DNA of 64,000 bases. It comes from Ctenosaura bakeri (Eukaryota; Chordata; Lepidosauria; Squamata; Iguanidae). Positions 1 to 11,130 of this stretch are shown here, one piece after another. Under the pieces are notes generated by a model. That model had not been told where the DNA came from. It worked only from the letters and a program-made list of their open reading frames with translations, and searched no databases. The position numbers and the translations under genes are program-made. The stretch spans positions 496,001-560,000 of the forward strand of contig CAOLHI010000074.1 of assembly GCA_948474755.1 (NCBI GenBank), read 5' to 3'. The stretch's first letter is position 1; every line of letters starts with the position of its first letter.

Positions 1-137
1 ATATGATGGGGATGTGAACCCTGATATGCAAAAACGGTGTTGCTCAGGAACATTTGCTGGATCAAAGCGTAAGTATTTTCTATGCAAGGCAGCAGATAGT
101 TTCCAAAAATATATCTGAAACATGCCTCCATATATAC

Positions 138-210
138 AGAGAGAGGGAGGGGGGAAAGGGGGAGGGGGAAGGAGAGGAGAGGAGGAGGGAAGGGGAGAGG
201 GAGAGAGAGA
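138..210. repeat. GA-rich low-complexity tract
   Basis: An irregular purine run on the + strand built from GAGAGGGAGGGG-like units. It explains the Glu/Arg/Gly-rich open frame that passes through it, which I do not regard as coding. Confidence 0.9.
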
Positions 211-212
211 CC

Positions 213-1765
213 AGCTCTGAATTTTTTAGTTATTACACTTCTTTGATAGAGTGCCTGTAAGTTAATGTTATGTTATGAGTTTCACTGTAAACTGTGTTTT
301 TTTAATAAGCTGGCAATAAAATTGTACCTCGGGGATAAAATGCCAGTTCCAAATACAAAGGCTGCCGTTTTTATGTATACATTTTCACATACTAAAAAAA
401 AGTTTTATATGGATAATTGTTTGTATTTTTAACATGTACAGATGTCCGTGTTTCAGTATTCCACAGCCTTTAACTATATAAGTTCATATGACTCCAAAAG
501 GGACTCAGTTTCTATTTAAATGGGGGTGGGATAGGGAGGGGATATTTAATCAGAATACACAGCCTCCTCATACAGTTCATTTAATATTTCTTTTAATTAG
601 CAAGACATGTGACTGAATGAACTTTGCTATGAGAAACAGGAACCCTGCCACATGGTTTTACCTCCTAGACCAACGACAACCTTCACCCCACTGCCATCAA
701 CATGATACACTTCATTAAACACAGAAGTGCTTTGTTGCATTAGTAGGTTTATAGAAAGTAGCCAGGTAGGCTCTTACACTTCCTGTGAGAAATGAATATT
801 GACTTCCTCTAAAGAAGATGTAAATGGATTTGCCTTAATAGGACTTGGGGCACCAGAGCAATTAATAATAGCTTATGTCATAGTGAAGGCTTTGTTCATA
901 TTTGAAGCAATAAATTACAAGTATTAAATTTATATTTATTCAAAGTTAAACTCATTTGTAATTGACAGATTACTTAGCCTCAGGCTTTTAAGATCTTTTA
1001 GTATAATTAAATTAATAGAAGGTTATAGATCACTGCATGATAAACAAACAGCATAGACTTTAATATGACAGATATACAGAGAAAAGGCCATGTTAGTAGA
1101 TCATTATTATCGGCTTAACTTCAGCAGAAATGCAACTGAAATCTCAGCAAAAGAGGTGAAAGCATGCTGTAGCATGAGATCAGTAAATAAATATTCATTT
1201 CCCCACCACGGGCAGAAGCCAGGCCTCACAAACAGGCCAGGAGATGACATCTTCATTGGTCCTGTAGTCTGTTATGGAAGAAGACAGCATCTTCAAGACC
1301 CCCATGTGGATTTATCAAAGTTGGTTGCCTTGGAAAAAGCCATCCCAGAATCCAGAGAGAATGTATAAGATGTTCTTATGTGGTTTCTTGCTTCTCTTCC
1401 CTTTTCTTCTAAGCCTGGAAAACCCAGAAGAATCTGTAAGGACTTTCCAATCAGCAGGAACTTCTGCTGCAACTGTTTTGCTCTCACTGGTCATACATAT
1501 GTACACACTGAGCTAGCCATGGGTCTTGTGGGGCAAGGGAAGCTGGATTACATCAGCTGTCCCACATATTATACACTTGTCCTTACCAATGGCTAGTGAC
1601 AAGTTTAAGAAAAACCAGCTATAGTCTAGAAAGATGTCTATTCATTGGTCTCTCAGATAGGAGTGCCTCAATGGGAGAATGAGAAGGCATACAAAGAACC
1701 TGGAAGTAATTTGATGCAAATAACTCATTGCTTGTAATAAATTCCTTCCCACAATACGCTATAAC
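213..1765. other. AT-rich sequence without genes or recognised repeats
   Basis: Several frames of 60 to 92 codons lie around 1090-1600 on both strands. They overlap one another, resemble no family I know and are judged chance. Positions 820-1030 hold dense homeodomain-like words (AATTAATA, TAATTGACAG, AATTAAATTAA) and look more constrained than their flanks; see findings. Confidence 0.6.
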
Positions 1766-1768
1766 TAA

Positions 1769-2141
1769 GGCCCTTTTCACATGGCATTTGCCATGCATAA
1801 GGGCCCCTGGAGTATCACACAACTGCAAGGAGTGGTCCACATGATATACTCACAATTGCGCAACGCTCCAGGACTTGGCAGGTGCCGATCATGCACTATT
1901 TCATTTTCGGCTGCAAGCCAAAAATGGTGCATGATCGTGCATCGCTCTGTGGCCCCGCGTGTACTTGCCATGTGTGTGGGAAAATCCCAGGCTGCACTGC
2001 GGAAGGAAGAGGAGGGGCTGTCACGCGAACAGGCAGTAGCTGTGTTGCTGAAGGAACCGGGACATGAGATTCTCTCACTAGAGGCTGCTCGCGCGATCCC
2101 TGCACCCTAGCTCCGCAAAAAGGTGAGTTGAGGAAATGGCC
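1769..2141 (-). mobile_element. Non-autonomous TIR DNA element, family A, copy 1
   Basis: A 373-bp element bounded by GGCCCTTTTCACATGG on the left and GAGGAAATGGCC on the right, with TAA directly repeated at 1766-1768 and 2142-2144. The left end (1769-1805) is itself a hairpin, pairing ATGGCA with TGCCAT and the outer GGGCC with GGCCC. The interior carries a CpG-containing module (GGCTGCACTGCGGAAGGAAG) that recurs in opposite orientation at 3834-4263 and 16464-16884. There is no coding capacity, so movement must depend on a transposase supplied elsewhere. The GGCC terminus and 3-bp TAA duplication would suit PIF/Harbinger, but sister elements use other 3-bp targets, so the superfamily is left open. 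The strand is set relative to the other two copies. Confidence 0.75.
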
Positions 2142-2532
2142 TAAGTTACATTATCATTGCAACAATGAGCAATAGTTCCATTCTTTTTGTATATGTAACT
2201 ACAACTTTTAGTCTCTATTGTAATTATGGAGTGTGGTCCCACTAAACAAAGTAAGAGAAAGATCTCATGGTTCAAATGATGGTTTGGGTTGCTGCATTTA
2301 GACTTTTCAAAAACCAAATAAAAGGGGGTATTTCAGTTTACTTTTGAAAAATGGAAAAACAGAGTTATCCTTTTTAATACCAACAATGACAGTAACTCTC
2401 TAAGTAGAAGTAGAGGGACCATAGCTAATTAAGCAGAAGTGACTATTCCAATTTACTTTTGAGAAATTGGATAGCAGAGGAATATTGTTTTTAATAGTAG
2501 CTGTGACACTGGCTAACTACATGAGTGTCTTA

Positions 2533-2700
2533 GGCCATTTCTGCACTTGACTGTTATAGTGCTATCATTCCACTTTCAACATCCTATGGAATCCTGGGGT
2601 TTGCAGTTAGCTGACCCCTCCCTAAACTGCAAACCCCAGGATTCCATAGGATGTTGAAAGTAGAATGATAGCACTATAACAGTCTAGTGCAGAAATGGCC
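2533..2700. mobile_element. Fold-back MITE, short form, copy 1
   Basis: Two 76-bp arms (2533-2608 and 2625-2700) are inverted repeats of each other with two mismatches by eye, separated by a 16-nt loop. The ends read GGCCATTTCTGCAC and GTGCAGAAATGGCC. The arms contain the family signature TGGAATCCTGGGGTTTGC. The flanking triplets are TTA and TTG, so the 3-bp target duplication is imperfect here. Transcribed RNA would form a long hairpin. There is no coding content. Confidence 0.88.
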
Positions 2701-3833
2701 TTGGAACTATAACCTTAACAAATATTTTTAAAAAGCAGTTCTCCAAGCTCCAGGGAGAATTGTAGTAAACTGAAAGTGTACCTCCCTGAGTCTGTTGTAT
2801 ATAATGTTCAAACCACAGAGGTTACAGTTTGCTAATGCATCACTTGGCCCTGAGTGTATCTTTAAAAGGGGGGGGGTGCTGTAAATACTCTACCAATTAG
2901 GATCAAGAATGCAGTTCATGGGAAAGAAGGTATCCGTTCCTTCTGATGGAAATTTCTTGCCCATTTCCCAAGAAAGAAGCTCCCAGTGCCTTGTCTGGTG
3001 TGAAGTGTCAACACTACAGCAGATTTAAGTTCAGATGCCCTTTGCTGTAGTTATGTCCACAGGAGCTGCTCACTGTAATCCATCTGAAAAACCTGGCCAA
3101 CTCAATTTGCAGAACACTGACTATAATCTTCACTGAAAAGGCATTGTGTACATAAGGAGAAAACACAGTAACTACATTTCAAATGGCTGATGGTTTCTCT
3201 TGGTCTCTCCCACAAGCTTAGTGCAGTTTTTCTTAGAACTGCCACACAATGTAGCTGTGTAGAGTCTAGAATTGAGTTCTGCAGTAAACAATGGTGATGA
3301 CTGTTCCGGGGGCAACATGTTTGTTGCATGTTGGCTGTCTCAAAACTTTCCAGTGAGCCCAAAGGCATGTGGTTCACAGAAGGGCTTGCAAAGAATGAAT
3401 AGCAGATGATGCCTAACCACAAGTATTAGGCCCTTTGAGTCTGGAACACTGATGGTTGACAAATGTAAAAAGAGAACGGAAACAACTTTGGGTGCATTCA
3501 AAGTTGCTCACTGAATTTGTTGCCTCAGCTATGTAATTAGTGGTGTGCCTCAGTTTGGATTCTTAACATTTTGGGGAAAATTTGTTAATTTTGAAAAACT
3601 CAAGTGACTTCAGAACAACGACTACAATATAACTAATATTTAGGGAAAAGTGTATCATCCTCCTACCATTATTTTGCAGACTTGGACTGAACTGAAACAG
3701 CTGTCTAATTTTTTCAGGCATTGGGCTACATCTAGACATTGTCATATTTGCAGCTTATTCACTAAAATCAATTAAATTTAAGTTAGTAATGACTAAATTG
3801 AACCTCATTGGTTTCAATAGGCCATCTGACAAA
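2701..3833. other. Unassigned intergenic sequence
   Basis: No gene or clear repeat is seen. Short antisense frames at 3102-3422 and 3563-3745 have no recognisable motif. A (G)9 run lies near 2868. The stretch 3760-3830 (TTAGTAATGACTAAATTGAA) resembles the arm of the fold-back family better preserved at 43749-44148. Confidence 0.5.
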
Positions 3834-4263
3834 GGCCCTTTCTGCACCTTACCTTTTCGCTGTGCTGGGGCACGGGGATCATGCAAGCAACCTCTTGCGA
3901 GAGACTCTCGTGTCCCCACTGCTTTGACTCCGCAGCAGCTGCCTGCTGGTGAGCAGAAAGTGTGAGGGCTCTGCCTCTTCCTTCCACAGTGCAGCCTGGG
4001 ATTTTCCCAGGCTGCATTGGGGCAGGAAGCATGAGCATCGTGGCTCTGGAGGCTCTGCATGCACAGTAAGTGTGTGGGGGGCCCTAGAGCGATGCGCGAT
4101 TGTGCACCATTTTCAGCTACGAGCCAAGAATGAAATAGTGCACGATCGGCACCTGCCACCCCTGGCAGCATCTCACAATTGCGAAGATGTCATGTGAACC
4201 ACTCCTCATAATTGCGTGAGGCTCCAGAGGCCCTTTCACATGGCAGATGCCATGCGAAAAGAG
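3834..4263 (+). mobile_element. Non-autonomous TIR DNA element, family A, copy 2
   Basis: About 430 bp, starting GGCCCTTTCTGCACC and ending in the hairpin terminus 4229-4263 (GGCCCTTTCACATGGC, then GCCATGCGAAAAG). It matches copy 1 in reverse orientation and copy 3 in the same orientation, through the module CTCTTCCTTCCACAGTGCAG and the paired words CGCGATTGTGCACC and GTGCACGATCGG. The right terminus is eroded and no target duplication can be read. Open frames on both strands arise from the CpG-rich interior and are not genes. Confidence 0.7.
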
Positions 4264-4433
4264 AGATAGTCTAGATCAAATTGTTGCTCACCATTGTCAA
4301 AAAATACCATATTCTCAATTTCCCACTTCTTTTACTTTCTTAACCAAAAAAGTGAACTCTTCTTCATTGCACATTGCCCTACCTTTCTCCGCTGTCAATT
4401 AATTTTGGTTACTCATAGACCTTGGAGAATTCA

Positions 4434-4632
4434 GACCTTTCTGCAATATACTGTTGTAGTGCTATTATTTCACTTTCAATATCCTGTGGAATTCTGGAGT
4501 TCGTAGTTTACTGAAGCCAAAGAGCTCTCTGGCTGAGAATTTTAAAGGCCCTCCCCAAACCGCAAACCCCAGGATTCCATAGGATATTGAAAGTGGAATA
4601 ATAGCACTGTAACAGTGTAGTGAAAAAGGGCC
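4434..4632. mobile_element. Fold-back MITE, spacer form, copy 2
   Basis: The arms match copy 1 (CACTTTCAATATCCTGTGG on the left, AGGATATTGAAAGTGG on the right). They are separated by a spacer of about 40 bp (GAAGCCAAAGAGCTCTCTGG onwards) that the short copies lack. The ends are diverged (CCTTTCTGCA / AAAAAGGGCCC). Confidence 0.78.
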
Positions 4633-5297
4633 CATACTTTCAGACAGTTACAGTTTTCTATAGTAGATGTGTCCATTGTAACTAAACCCTAACTACCATT
4701 GGAAAAATAGATTCAGCTTTTAGGGCCTTTCCACACTAGAAAGCCACTATTTGATCTTTTAAAGACATAGGGGTTTATGCCCCTGCTATGCTACTGGAAC
4801 TGCAATGTTGCCTTTCACATTTCTGTTTTGATCCCATGATTGTAGTGGTCGTTTGTACTATAGCTTTTCCACACATGGGGAAGTGCAGTTTTGGGTTGGT
4901 TGCCCAATACCTCCCTCACACATTTCCCCACACTTTATCCTTGTTTTGCCATTTCCTGAGACATCATCACCACTTTCCCCAACTCTTTATGTCCTGTTTT
5001 TTAATCCCCCCCCCACTGCTGTAACTGCAGTTATGCAACATTCTTTCAACATACTCTACTGGCCTGTTATTGCTGTACCACTATGGTAATAGAACACAAT
5101 GGATTTAAAACAAAAGGGATGAATCTGAGTGCTTGTGTCAGCCTGCAAGGAAGGTCCCATCCATGGTGTATCCTACCTTTCCAAGTAAAAATAAAATGAG
5201 AGTGGAGGCCGGGACAAATATTGGGCAACCATATCTACAGCATGGTTGAAACATACCCACTTGAGTTAGGAAACTTGCAAAAGAGACTTTCAAAGCC

Positions 5298-5298
<1 letters not shown>
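4633..5298. other. Unassigned sequence with a possible TIR start
   Basis: A terminus-like word AGGGCCTTTCCACAC occurs at 4732-4746, but I find no matching right end within about 700 bp. The rest is C- and T-rich non-coding sequence. Confidence 0.35.

Positions 5299-5336
<38 letters not shown>
5299..5336. repeat. (CAA)n microsatellite
   Basis: About 12 uninterrupted CAA/ACA units. Such runs often descend from SINE tails, but no SINE body is recognisable beside this one. Confidence 0.97.
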
Positions 5337-5917
5337 GAGAACAATATAATGGCATAGGCTAATAATCAGATTAGCTTTAGTGGCTGGAAAATACCAGTCC
5401 TGCAATTACACCAGGAAGAAAACAGAACATCAGCAATATCATGCAAAAAATTCCCTTCCTTGCTGATGCTAACTCACCTCTGTTCCATGATAAAAGTCTT
5501 GCATGGAAATGACCTTAGATCAGGTTCTTTTTAAAGCAAACCACTCAGACAATTTAGCGTAGGATAGAAGTATAACATTTTTGCTGCTTGGGCTACAAAG
5601 CACCCAGGACCTTGACTGGCCAAGGTGGGTCTTCTGGCTAACCGTCTCTGAGTGCAGAATGACAAGCTATACTGATTCTACCTATGCTAATAGACTTTCT
5701 GCTTCATTGAAATACAGTAAAATCTTGCTCCTGGTGTTTTCCTGGAAGTATTTATGTCAGAAACATGTTTGGCCCAGCCCTATTCTATGTAAAACCAAAC
5801 CTTTGTTTTACCAAACCATGCAAGGGGGTGAACTTCAGTTAAAAAACACTTCAGAGATTGGTACCCTTTGCTTGTTTGTTTGTTTTTTCCCTGAAAATTA
5901 ATTGCAATTTAAATAAA

Positions 5918-5918
<1 letters not shown>

Positions 5919-5975
<57 letters not shown>
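5919..5975. repeat. (ATT)n microsatellite
   Basis: About 19 ATT units in a row, preceded by AAATAAATA. Confidence 0.97.
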
Positions 5976-6704
5976 GATAAACTTTATTTTTCTTTTGTCT
6001 TTTTTACCAAAATGGTTTGACCAGAAACAATAGGAGATAACTGGGATGTTTAACGACAATTAACAATTCTTTAGCAACAATTTCAACTATCATGAACTAT
6101 CTGATAATTGTAATTTGAGTCACTCACTCTCCCAAACAGAAGGGGAACTGGAAGCCAAGTTAATATATTCAGGCCTGTCTGCTCTCTGACTTACCAAGCT
6201 AGATGTAGTCTAGGTTTTGCTGATAGGCAGGGCTGATGTTTTTAGGCTGGTTGTTAGAAAGTGACCAGATTGGGAACAAGGATTCTAAGTTCCAAATTGC
6301 ACAGTCTGTTGAGTCAGTGGAGTCCCAACGAACTAGACAGGTTGTGGCAACTTCAAATGGTATGTCTGTATAAAGTTTGCCCGGGGAATCTGGAAAATGA
6401 GGAAATTGTGTGAGCAACAGGCAGTTTGAAAACTCTTATGAAAACAGTATGTAGAGGGAAGACCAGGGAAGGTATGAAAAGAGAATGGAAAGAAAGACCC
6501 CCCTCCAAAAAAAAAAAAAGAAAAGAAAAGAAAGAAAAAGGGGAGGGAGAAGTTTTCTGCCCTTCTTCCATTATTCATAATTTCTTTATGAGTCAGAGTG
6601 TAATAACACATTCAAATTCACTCTGTCTACTTTGGAATTGCTTTCTAACACCATTGTTGCTACTGTTGTTTTTGTTTTTAATGACACATTGCTTGGGTTT
6701 ACAT
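5976..6704. other. Unassigned sequence with an A-rich purine run
   Basis: The only distinct feature is the run at 6506-6540 of A13 followed by GAAAA/GAAA units, which could be an old retroposon tail or simple drift. The short frames here are low-complexity Lys/Phe-rich products and not genes. Confidence 0.5.
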
Positions 6705-6772
6705 CAGCCTCTCTCAATCTGTTGCCCTCCAAACATGTAGAACTAAAACTCCCATCATCCCCAGCCAGCATG
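6705..6772. repeat. Short interspersed repeat, CTCCCATCATCCCCAGCC type
   Basis: The words CTGTTGCCCTCCAAACATGT and CTCCCATCATCCCCAGCCAG belong to a high-copy element I recognise from reptile genomes, present here as a partial copy. The class (SINE or MITE) is not decided by this fragment. Confidence 0.55.
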
Positions 6773-8169
6773 AGTCATAATAAGTCATTATGTCAATGAA
6801 ATAAGCCTTTGAGAAGAAAAGGTGCAAGGGTCTCCCAGATCTAAATCTTATACATTTTATTTGCGCAATGATCTATAAGATTTCAACAACCTTCTGAGAG
6901 ACTCCGACTCTTTTGTATTCGTTTTCACAGTAAGAATTAATTTGTGCAACTAAGAAGGATTTCTCTTCTATATGTGACTAGGCTAATACCATTTTGGATA
7001 ATCTTCATTATATCGATAGCACTAAAATCATTCTGAACACCATGAAAAATAGCAATGAGATAAACTACTCAGGCTTCTCGGAAGCATCAATTAGTTATTC
7101 AGAAATTATTCTTAGAACAGTGTCACTTGCTAAATTGGATCTTTCAGTTTTTAAAACATAGTCACTAGAACCATCTCAAACTTTTTGTAAGATTGTTTTA
7201 AACTGTAAAATTATTTGTTTGCCAAACTACAAAAGGGCAGTCCGAAATCCTTTCAAAGATATAGGAGTTTAATGTTCCAGATGGCAATTCCATGGTGGGC
7301 TCTCAAAACTTGCTCCAGGATGTCTGACTTATTTATTACTCAGAGAGTAAAGCACCCAAGCTGCTGAATGAATATTTGAGTTGCTGCAGTTATTCACTTC
7401 TGAGAAACATAGAGCTCCCCTGGATTGGTATAAAGAAGTAAGAGCTCTTATAACATAGCTCTTCAGTTCTTGTGGGGTATTGCCACTTGTTGTCACCACC
7501 TCCTTTCATTCTGGTGTTTTGTTTTGTTTTAATAAAAGATGAAGGGGAAAAAAAACAGAGCCTCTATTTCAGTGGTGAGGGGTGGAATGACAGTCATAGT
7601 TTTATGGCCACTACAAGCGCAGCTGTTCCACCCATAGAAGTCTTCATAAACCTGAGAATGGATTCACTACTTCCATGGCAATTGATTCATTGGCTGCCCT
7701 TGTTTCCACACTGTATTAAGTGGGAATCACTGTACCTCATTCAGTCACATTTTGAGGAAATACCAGTTGGCCTCATTATCTGCTTGTAACCTCCTAGGTT
7801 TTCCCAGGGATTCTTTTATCTTTCATTGTATTATTGCAGAAAAAAGCATGCTAAAAAAAACAGTGGAAACTCCTCCACAAGTATCAATGATCCTTAGCAC
7901 AACTCACTCTCATTTTCAGATGCATGCAACATCAACATTTTCACTTCTAGGTCGTATCAGGAGCAACAGGAGATAACCGATGGTTAGGACATATTGCTAG
8001 AACACCACAGTCAACATTCTACATCATGGTCTAGGTTTCGTAACTTTATGAATCCATAGACAAGTTTCAGAAATGTGACAGAACTGTTACCCTAAGAGGT
8101 TGGGTGGGTACACTGAGGTCCACCTGCAATGCCAGTAACTCCTTGGAATTTGGGGAATTATAGCTCAAA
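6773..8169. other. Unassigned intergenic sequence
   Basis: Moderately AT-rich, with no repeat boundary, splice-site pattern or conserved-looking frame. The longest frame (7472-7789, + strand) has no recognisable domain. Confidence 0.5.
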
Positions 8170-8690
8170 GGAGCCTGATGAGAGGAGGATAACAACAGGA
8201 TGTGTTCACCTGTGTATACCAGTACTAACTGCAGAGATGACTCTAGTTAAAAGTTAAAAGAGTATTTAATTTAGAATTTTAAAAACACACAAGAAACCAG
8301 ACTCACTCAAGAACAATGAGGCAAGAATGGTTGGATAGTAAGAGATTGGGTGGAAAGGGTGATAGTTACCTATCCTGAAGCAGAAGATCGAAGCAGAGTA
8401 ACAGTGAGTGTGAGGGTAGCACAAAGGAACAGAGATCTGAGTGCCACATACTGCATCCAAAGTACTGCAAATTACTGGGGTTGGAGCTAGAGTTTTTATT
8501 TCCTATCCTGAAGAGGGTTCATAGACAAAGTTGTAATGGCTTTCCCACAAAACTGACAAAGGAGTCTGGAATGGACTCATTGTCTTATCTTTAGGTGACA
8601 TAACATTGACTGGAGTCATGACAATCTCTTAATATTTTGGTCAGATAAAGTGACTTGTTACCCTGATTTCTGAGGGTCCCAGGAGGGACT
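8170..8690 (-). mobile_element. LTR-like sequence 1 (probable solo LTR)
   Basis: On the minus strand, a TATA-like word (AATAAAAACTC, complement of 8490-8500) lies about 225 bp upstream of an ATTAAA poly(A) signal (complement of 8265-8270). The region between contains TTGTTCTTGAGTGAGTCTGG. This order and wording match LTR-like sequence 2, implying two diverged members of one LTR family. No gag, pol or env frame is adjacent and TG/CA ends could not be fixed, so boundaries are approximate. Confidence 0.45.
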
Positions 8691-8699
8691 CCTAAGTGC

Positions 8700-9420
8700 A
8701 CTCCAAATATCACTAGGTTGGGGAAATTAGCAAGGAGCACAAGCTAGCAATACGAGAGGAAGGATAACGTAGTGAGATCTTTAACCCTGTGTTTACGGGC
8801 TACGACAAGAACTAGGCAAGTTGTTCATTTAAAAGAATTTATTAAACTCTCCTTAATTAAGCAAACAACAACACACGCACTCACACACTCATTCAAGAAC
8901 TATAGAAGCAGAAAATGAGGAAAATTGATAGGGGTTTTCAGAGGATTTCTGGGGTGATACTCCACCTGATCCTGCAGTCCGGTAAAAGAGAATATAGAGA
9001 TCGAGGCTTGGGTTCGTGGTTTCCCAGCATGTGGAGGCTGAGGGGAGGCTCGCTGAACAGAGCGGCAGCAATTCGGGAGGCAAAGCACGAGCGTTCCAAC
9101 AAGGAGCTCAAACTTGGGGTTTTTATAGGGAAGATTGTACTCGGAGGCTAGCCCTCTCCCGAAGAGAACAATAGGGTTTTTAGTGGAGACAAAGCCTCCG
9201 AAAGGTCAAAATTAAAATTGATGAGATTTGGCCAGCACTGCCAATTGTTAGAACAGTATGTAGATGAGGAGCACTTTGTGTTTGCATAGAGCAAGCAGTT
9301 CGGGGCTGAGAGCCCTTGTATTTGTTTAACGGTCGGCTGTGTCTGGAGGGCACTACTGGTTGTACGATAGATAGTTGTTTACTGGCCTAGACCTAGTGTG
9401 CAAAACTAAGGCCATGCAGC
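8700..9420 (-). mobile_element. LTR-like sequence 2 (probable solo LTR)
   Basis: The minus strand carries a good TATA box (CCCTATAAAAACCCC, complement of 9116-9130), then about 280 bp downstream AATAAA (complement of 8838-8843), then a U5-like stretch with CACAGGGTTAAAGATCTC. This is the promoter, R and poly(A) order expected of a retroviral or Ty3-type LTR. It aligns by eye with sequence 1 through GTTCTTGAATGAGTGTG and the downstream GTTATCCTTCCTCTC. There is no internal coding region. The 5' (higher-coordinate) boundary is uncertain and could extend to about 9660. Confidence 0.5.
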
Positions 9421-9997
9421 CGTGCCTGCTTACACAGGCTTTCTGTGACCCGATCAGACACGTGGAGTTCATTTTATGGAGTGCCATGTGGAACCATAAC
9501 CAATATGAAATTGTAGACCTCAGGCTGGGGACAGATAAACTCAGTAACAGAATGAGGAAGGTCTCTGTAGGATTAGCTCACAGTAGGGTTTCCGATTGCT
9601 TCACCTCGGCAGCTTCACCTGCTATTGTTTTGGGGAATGCTCAAAACTTACAGATTTAGAAAGAATATCCCAAGCCCATCAGTGTTGGGCTTTCCTACCT
9701 AATCTTTCTGAATTTATGACATGTTCATGTCTGAGGTCATCCTGACCTGGCATATGTTTACAACCAGTGCACTTTCAAACATATGTTTTAGCCATAAAAT
9801 TTGTCCAGTTATGAAAATGGCACAGTCCACAGAATGCAGGAATAAAGTGTGGTAACAGAACCCTGTTAGTCAACTATGAAGATATACATTTGGAAATTGG
9901 CAAGAGTGTTTTGAAGAGCATTGAGTGCTTCTGATGCACACTGGGCACTTTTGATGTGCACCAGGGATTGCTGATGTGCATTGGATCCTTCTTTGTC
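9421..9997. other. Unassigned sequence next to LTR-like DNA
   Basis: May contain more LTR or internal sequence of the neighbouring element. Around 9918-9985 there is an imperfect short tandem repeat of about 20 bp (GATGCACACTGGGCACTTTT, GATGTGCACCAGGGATTGC, GATGTGCATTGGATCC). Confidence 0.45.
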
Positions 9998-10000
9998 AGT

Positions 10001-11127
10001 GGCCTTTTCCGCACTACACTCTTATAGCTCAATGATTCATAGAATCATAGAATCATAGAAATGTAGAGTTGGAAGAGACCACAGGGGCCATCCAGTCCAA
10101 CTCCCTGCCATGCAGGAACACCCTCAAAGCAATCCCGACAGATGGCCATCAAGCCTCTGCTTAAAAACCTCCAAGGAAGGAGCCTCCACTACACTTTGAG
10201 GCAGCCTATTCCACTGCCGGACAGCCCTGACTGTCAGGAAGTTCTTCCTGAGGTTCAGGTGGAATCTCCTTTCCTTCAGCTTGAATCCATTGCTCCTTGT
10301 CCTGGTCTCTGGAGTAGCAGAAAACAAGCCCTCTCCTTCCTCTACATGGCATCCCTTCAAATATTTAAACATGGCTATCATGTCCCCTCTTAACCTTCTC
10401 TTCTGCAGACTAAACATACCCAGCTCTCTAAGTCTATCCTCATAGGGCATGGCTTCCAGGCCTCTCACCATTTTGGTCGCCCTCCTCTGGACTTGCTCCA
10501 GCTTGTCAATATCCTTCTTGAATTGGGGTGCCCAGAACTGGACACAGTATTCAAGTTGGGGTCTAACCAAAGCAGAGTAGAGTGGTACCAGTACCTCCCT
10601 CGATCTAGACACCATACTCCTATTGACGTAGCCGAGAATTGCATTGCCTTTCTTGGCTGCTGCATCACACTGCTGACTCATGTTCAGCTTGTGGTCTATG
10701 AAGACTCCTAGATCCCTTTCACACGTACTGCTATCCAGCCATGTGTCCCCCATCCTATATTTGTGGATTCCATTTTTTCTACCTAAGTGTAGGACCTTAC
10801 ACTTCTCTCTGTTGAATTTCATTTTGTTAGCCTCGGCCCAGCTCTCCAACCTATCCAGGTCATTTTGAATTTTGATCCTGTCCTCTGACATATTAGCAAC
10901 CCCTCCCAATTTGGTGTCATCTGCAAATCTGATGAGCATGCTCTCTATTCCTTCATCCAAGTCATTGATAAAAAATATTGAACAGCACTGGGCCCAGGAC
11001 AGAACGCTGTGGCACCCCACTAGTCACTTTCCTCCAGCGAGCCCCTCCCGAAACTGCAAACCCCAGGATTCCATAGGATGTTGAAAGTGAAATCATCAAG
11101 CTATAAGAGTGTAGTGTGGAAAAGGCC
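10001..11127. mobile_element. Fold-back MITE, copy 3, split by a CR1 insertion
   Basis: The left end GGCCTTTTCCGCACTACACT starts at 10001 and runs to 10037. The matching right arm is 11037-11127, ending GTGTGGAAAAGGCC. AGT is directly repeated at 9998-10000 and 11128-11130. The left arm stops after AATGATT exactly where the CR1 3' repeat begins. About 45 bp of left arm, which would pair with the intact right arm, are missing, so the LINE insertion or a later event removed target DNA. Confidence 0.8.
10038..11036 (-). mobile_element. CR1 LINE, 5'-truncated, copy 1
   Basis: The 3' end is the octamer repeat (AGAATCAT on the + strand, 10038-10063), typical of CR1. A reverse transcriptase remnant is open on the minus strand from about 11020 to 10124. 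It carries the catalytic motif FADD followed by TKLGG, the block MSQQCDAAAKKGNAILGYVN, and the family C-terminus LRKNFLTVRAVRQWNRLP and LEVFKQRLDGHLSG. Upstream the expected GVPQ-SVLGPVLFNIF lies in another frame: an A-run near 10972-10977 carries a one-base shift, so the element is dead. The frame begins inside the RT domain, so the apparent Met start is an artefact. The element is about 1 kb, against roughly 4.5 kb for a full-length CR1. Confidence 0.93.
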
Positions 11128-11130
11128 AGT

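Noticed and set aside
4732..5160. Another TIR element starting AGGGCCTTTCCACAC
   Set aside because: No matching right terminus or target duplication was found.
9116..9130. Host gene promoter from the TATA box on the minus strand
   Set aside because: The poly(A) signal about 280 bp downstream and the similar neighbouring copy point to an LTR.
10124..11020. 298-codon minus-strand open frame as a gene
   Set aside because: It is the C-terminal reverse transcriptase part of a truncated CR1, frameshifted from its upstream RT block and followed by the CR1 3' repeat.
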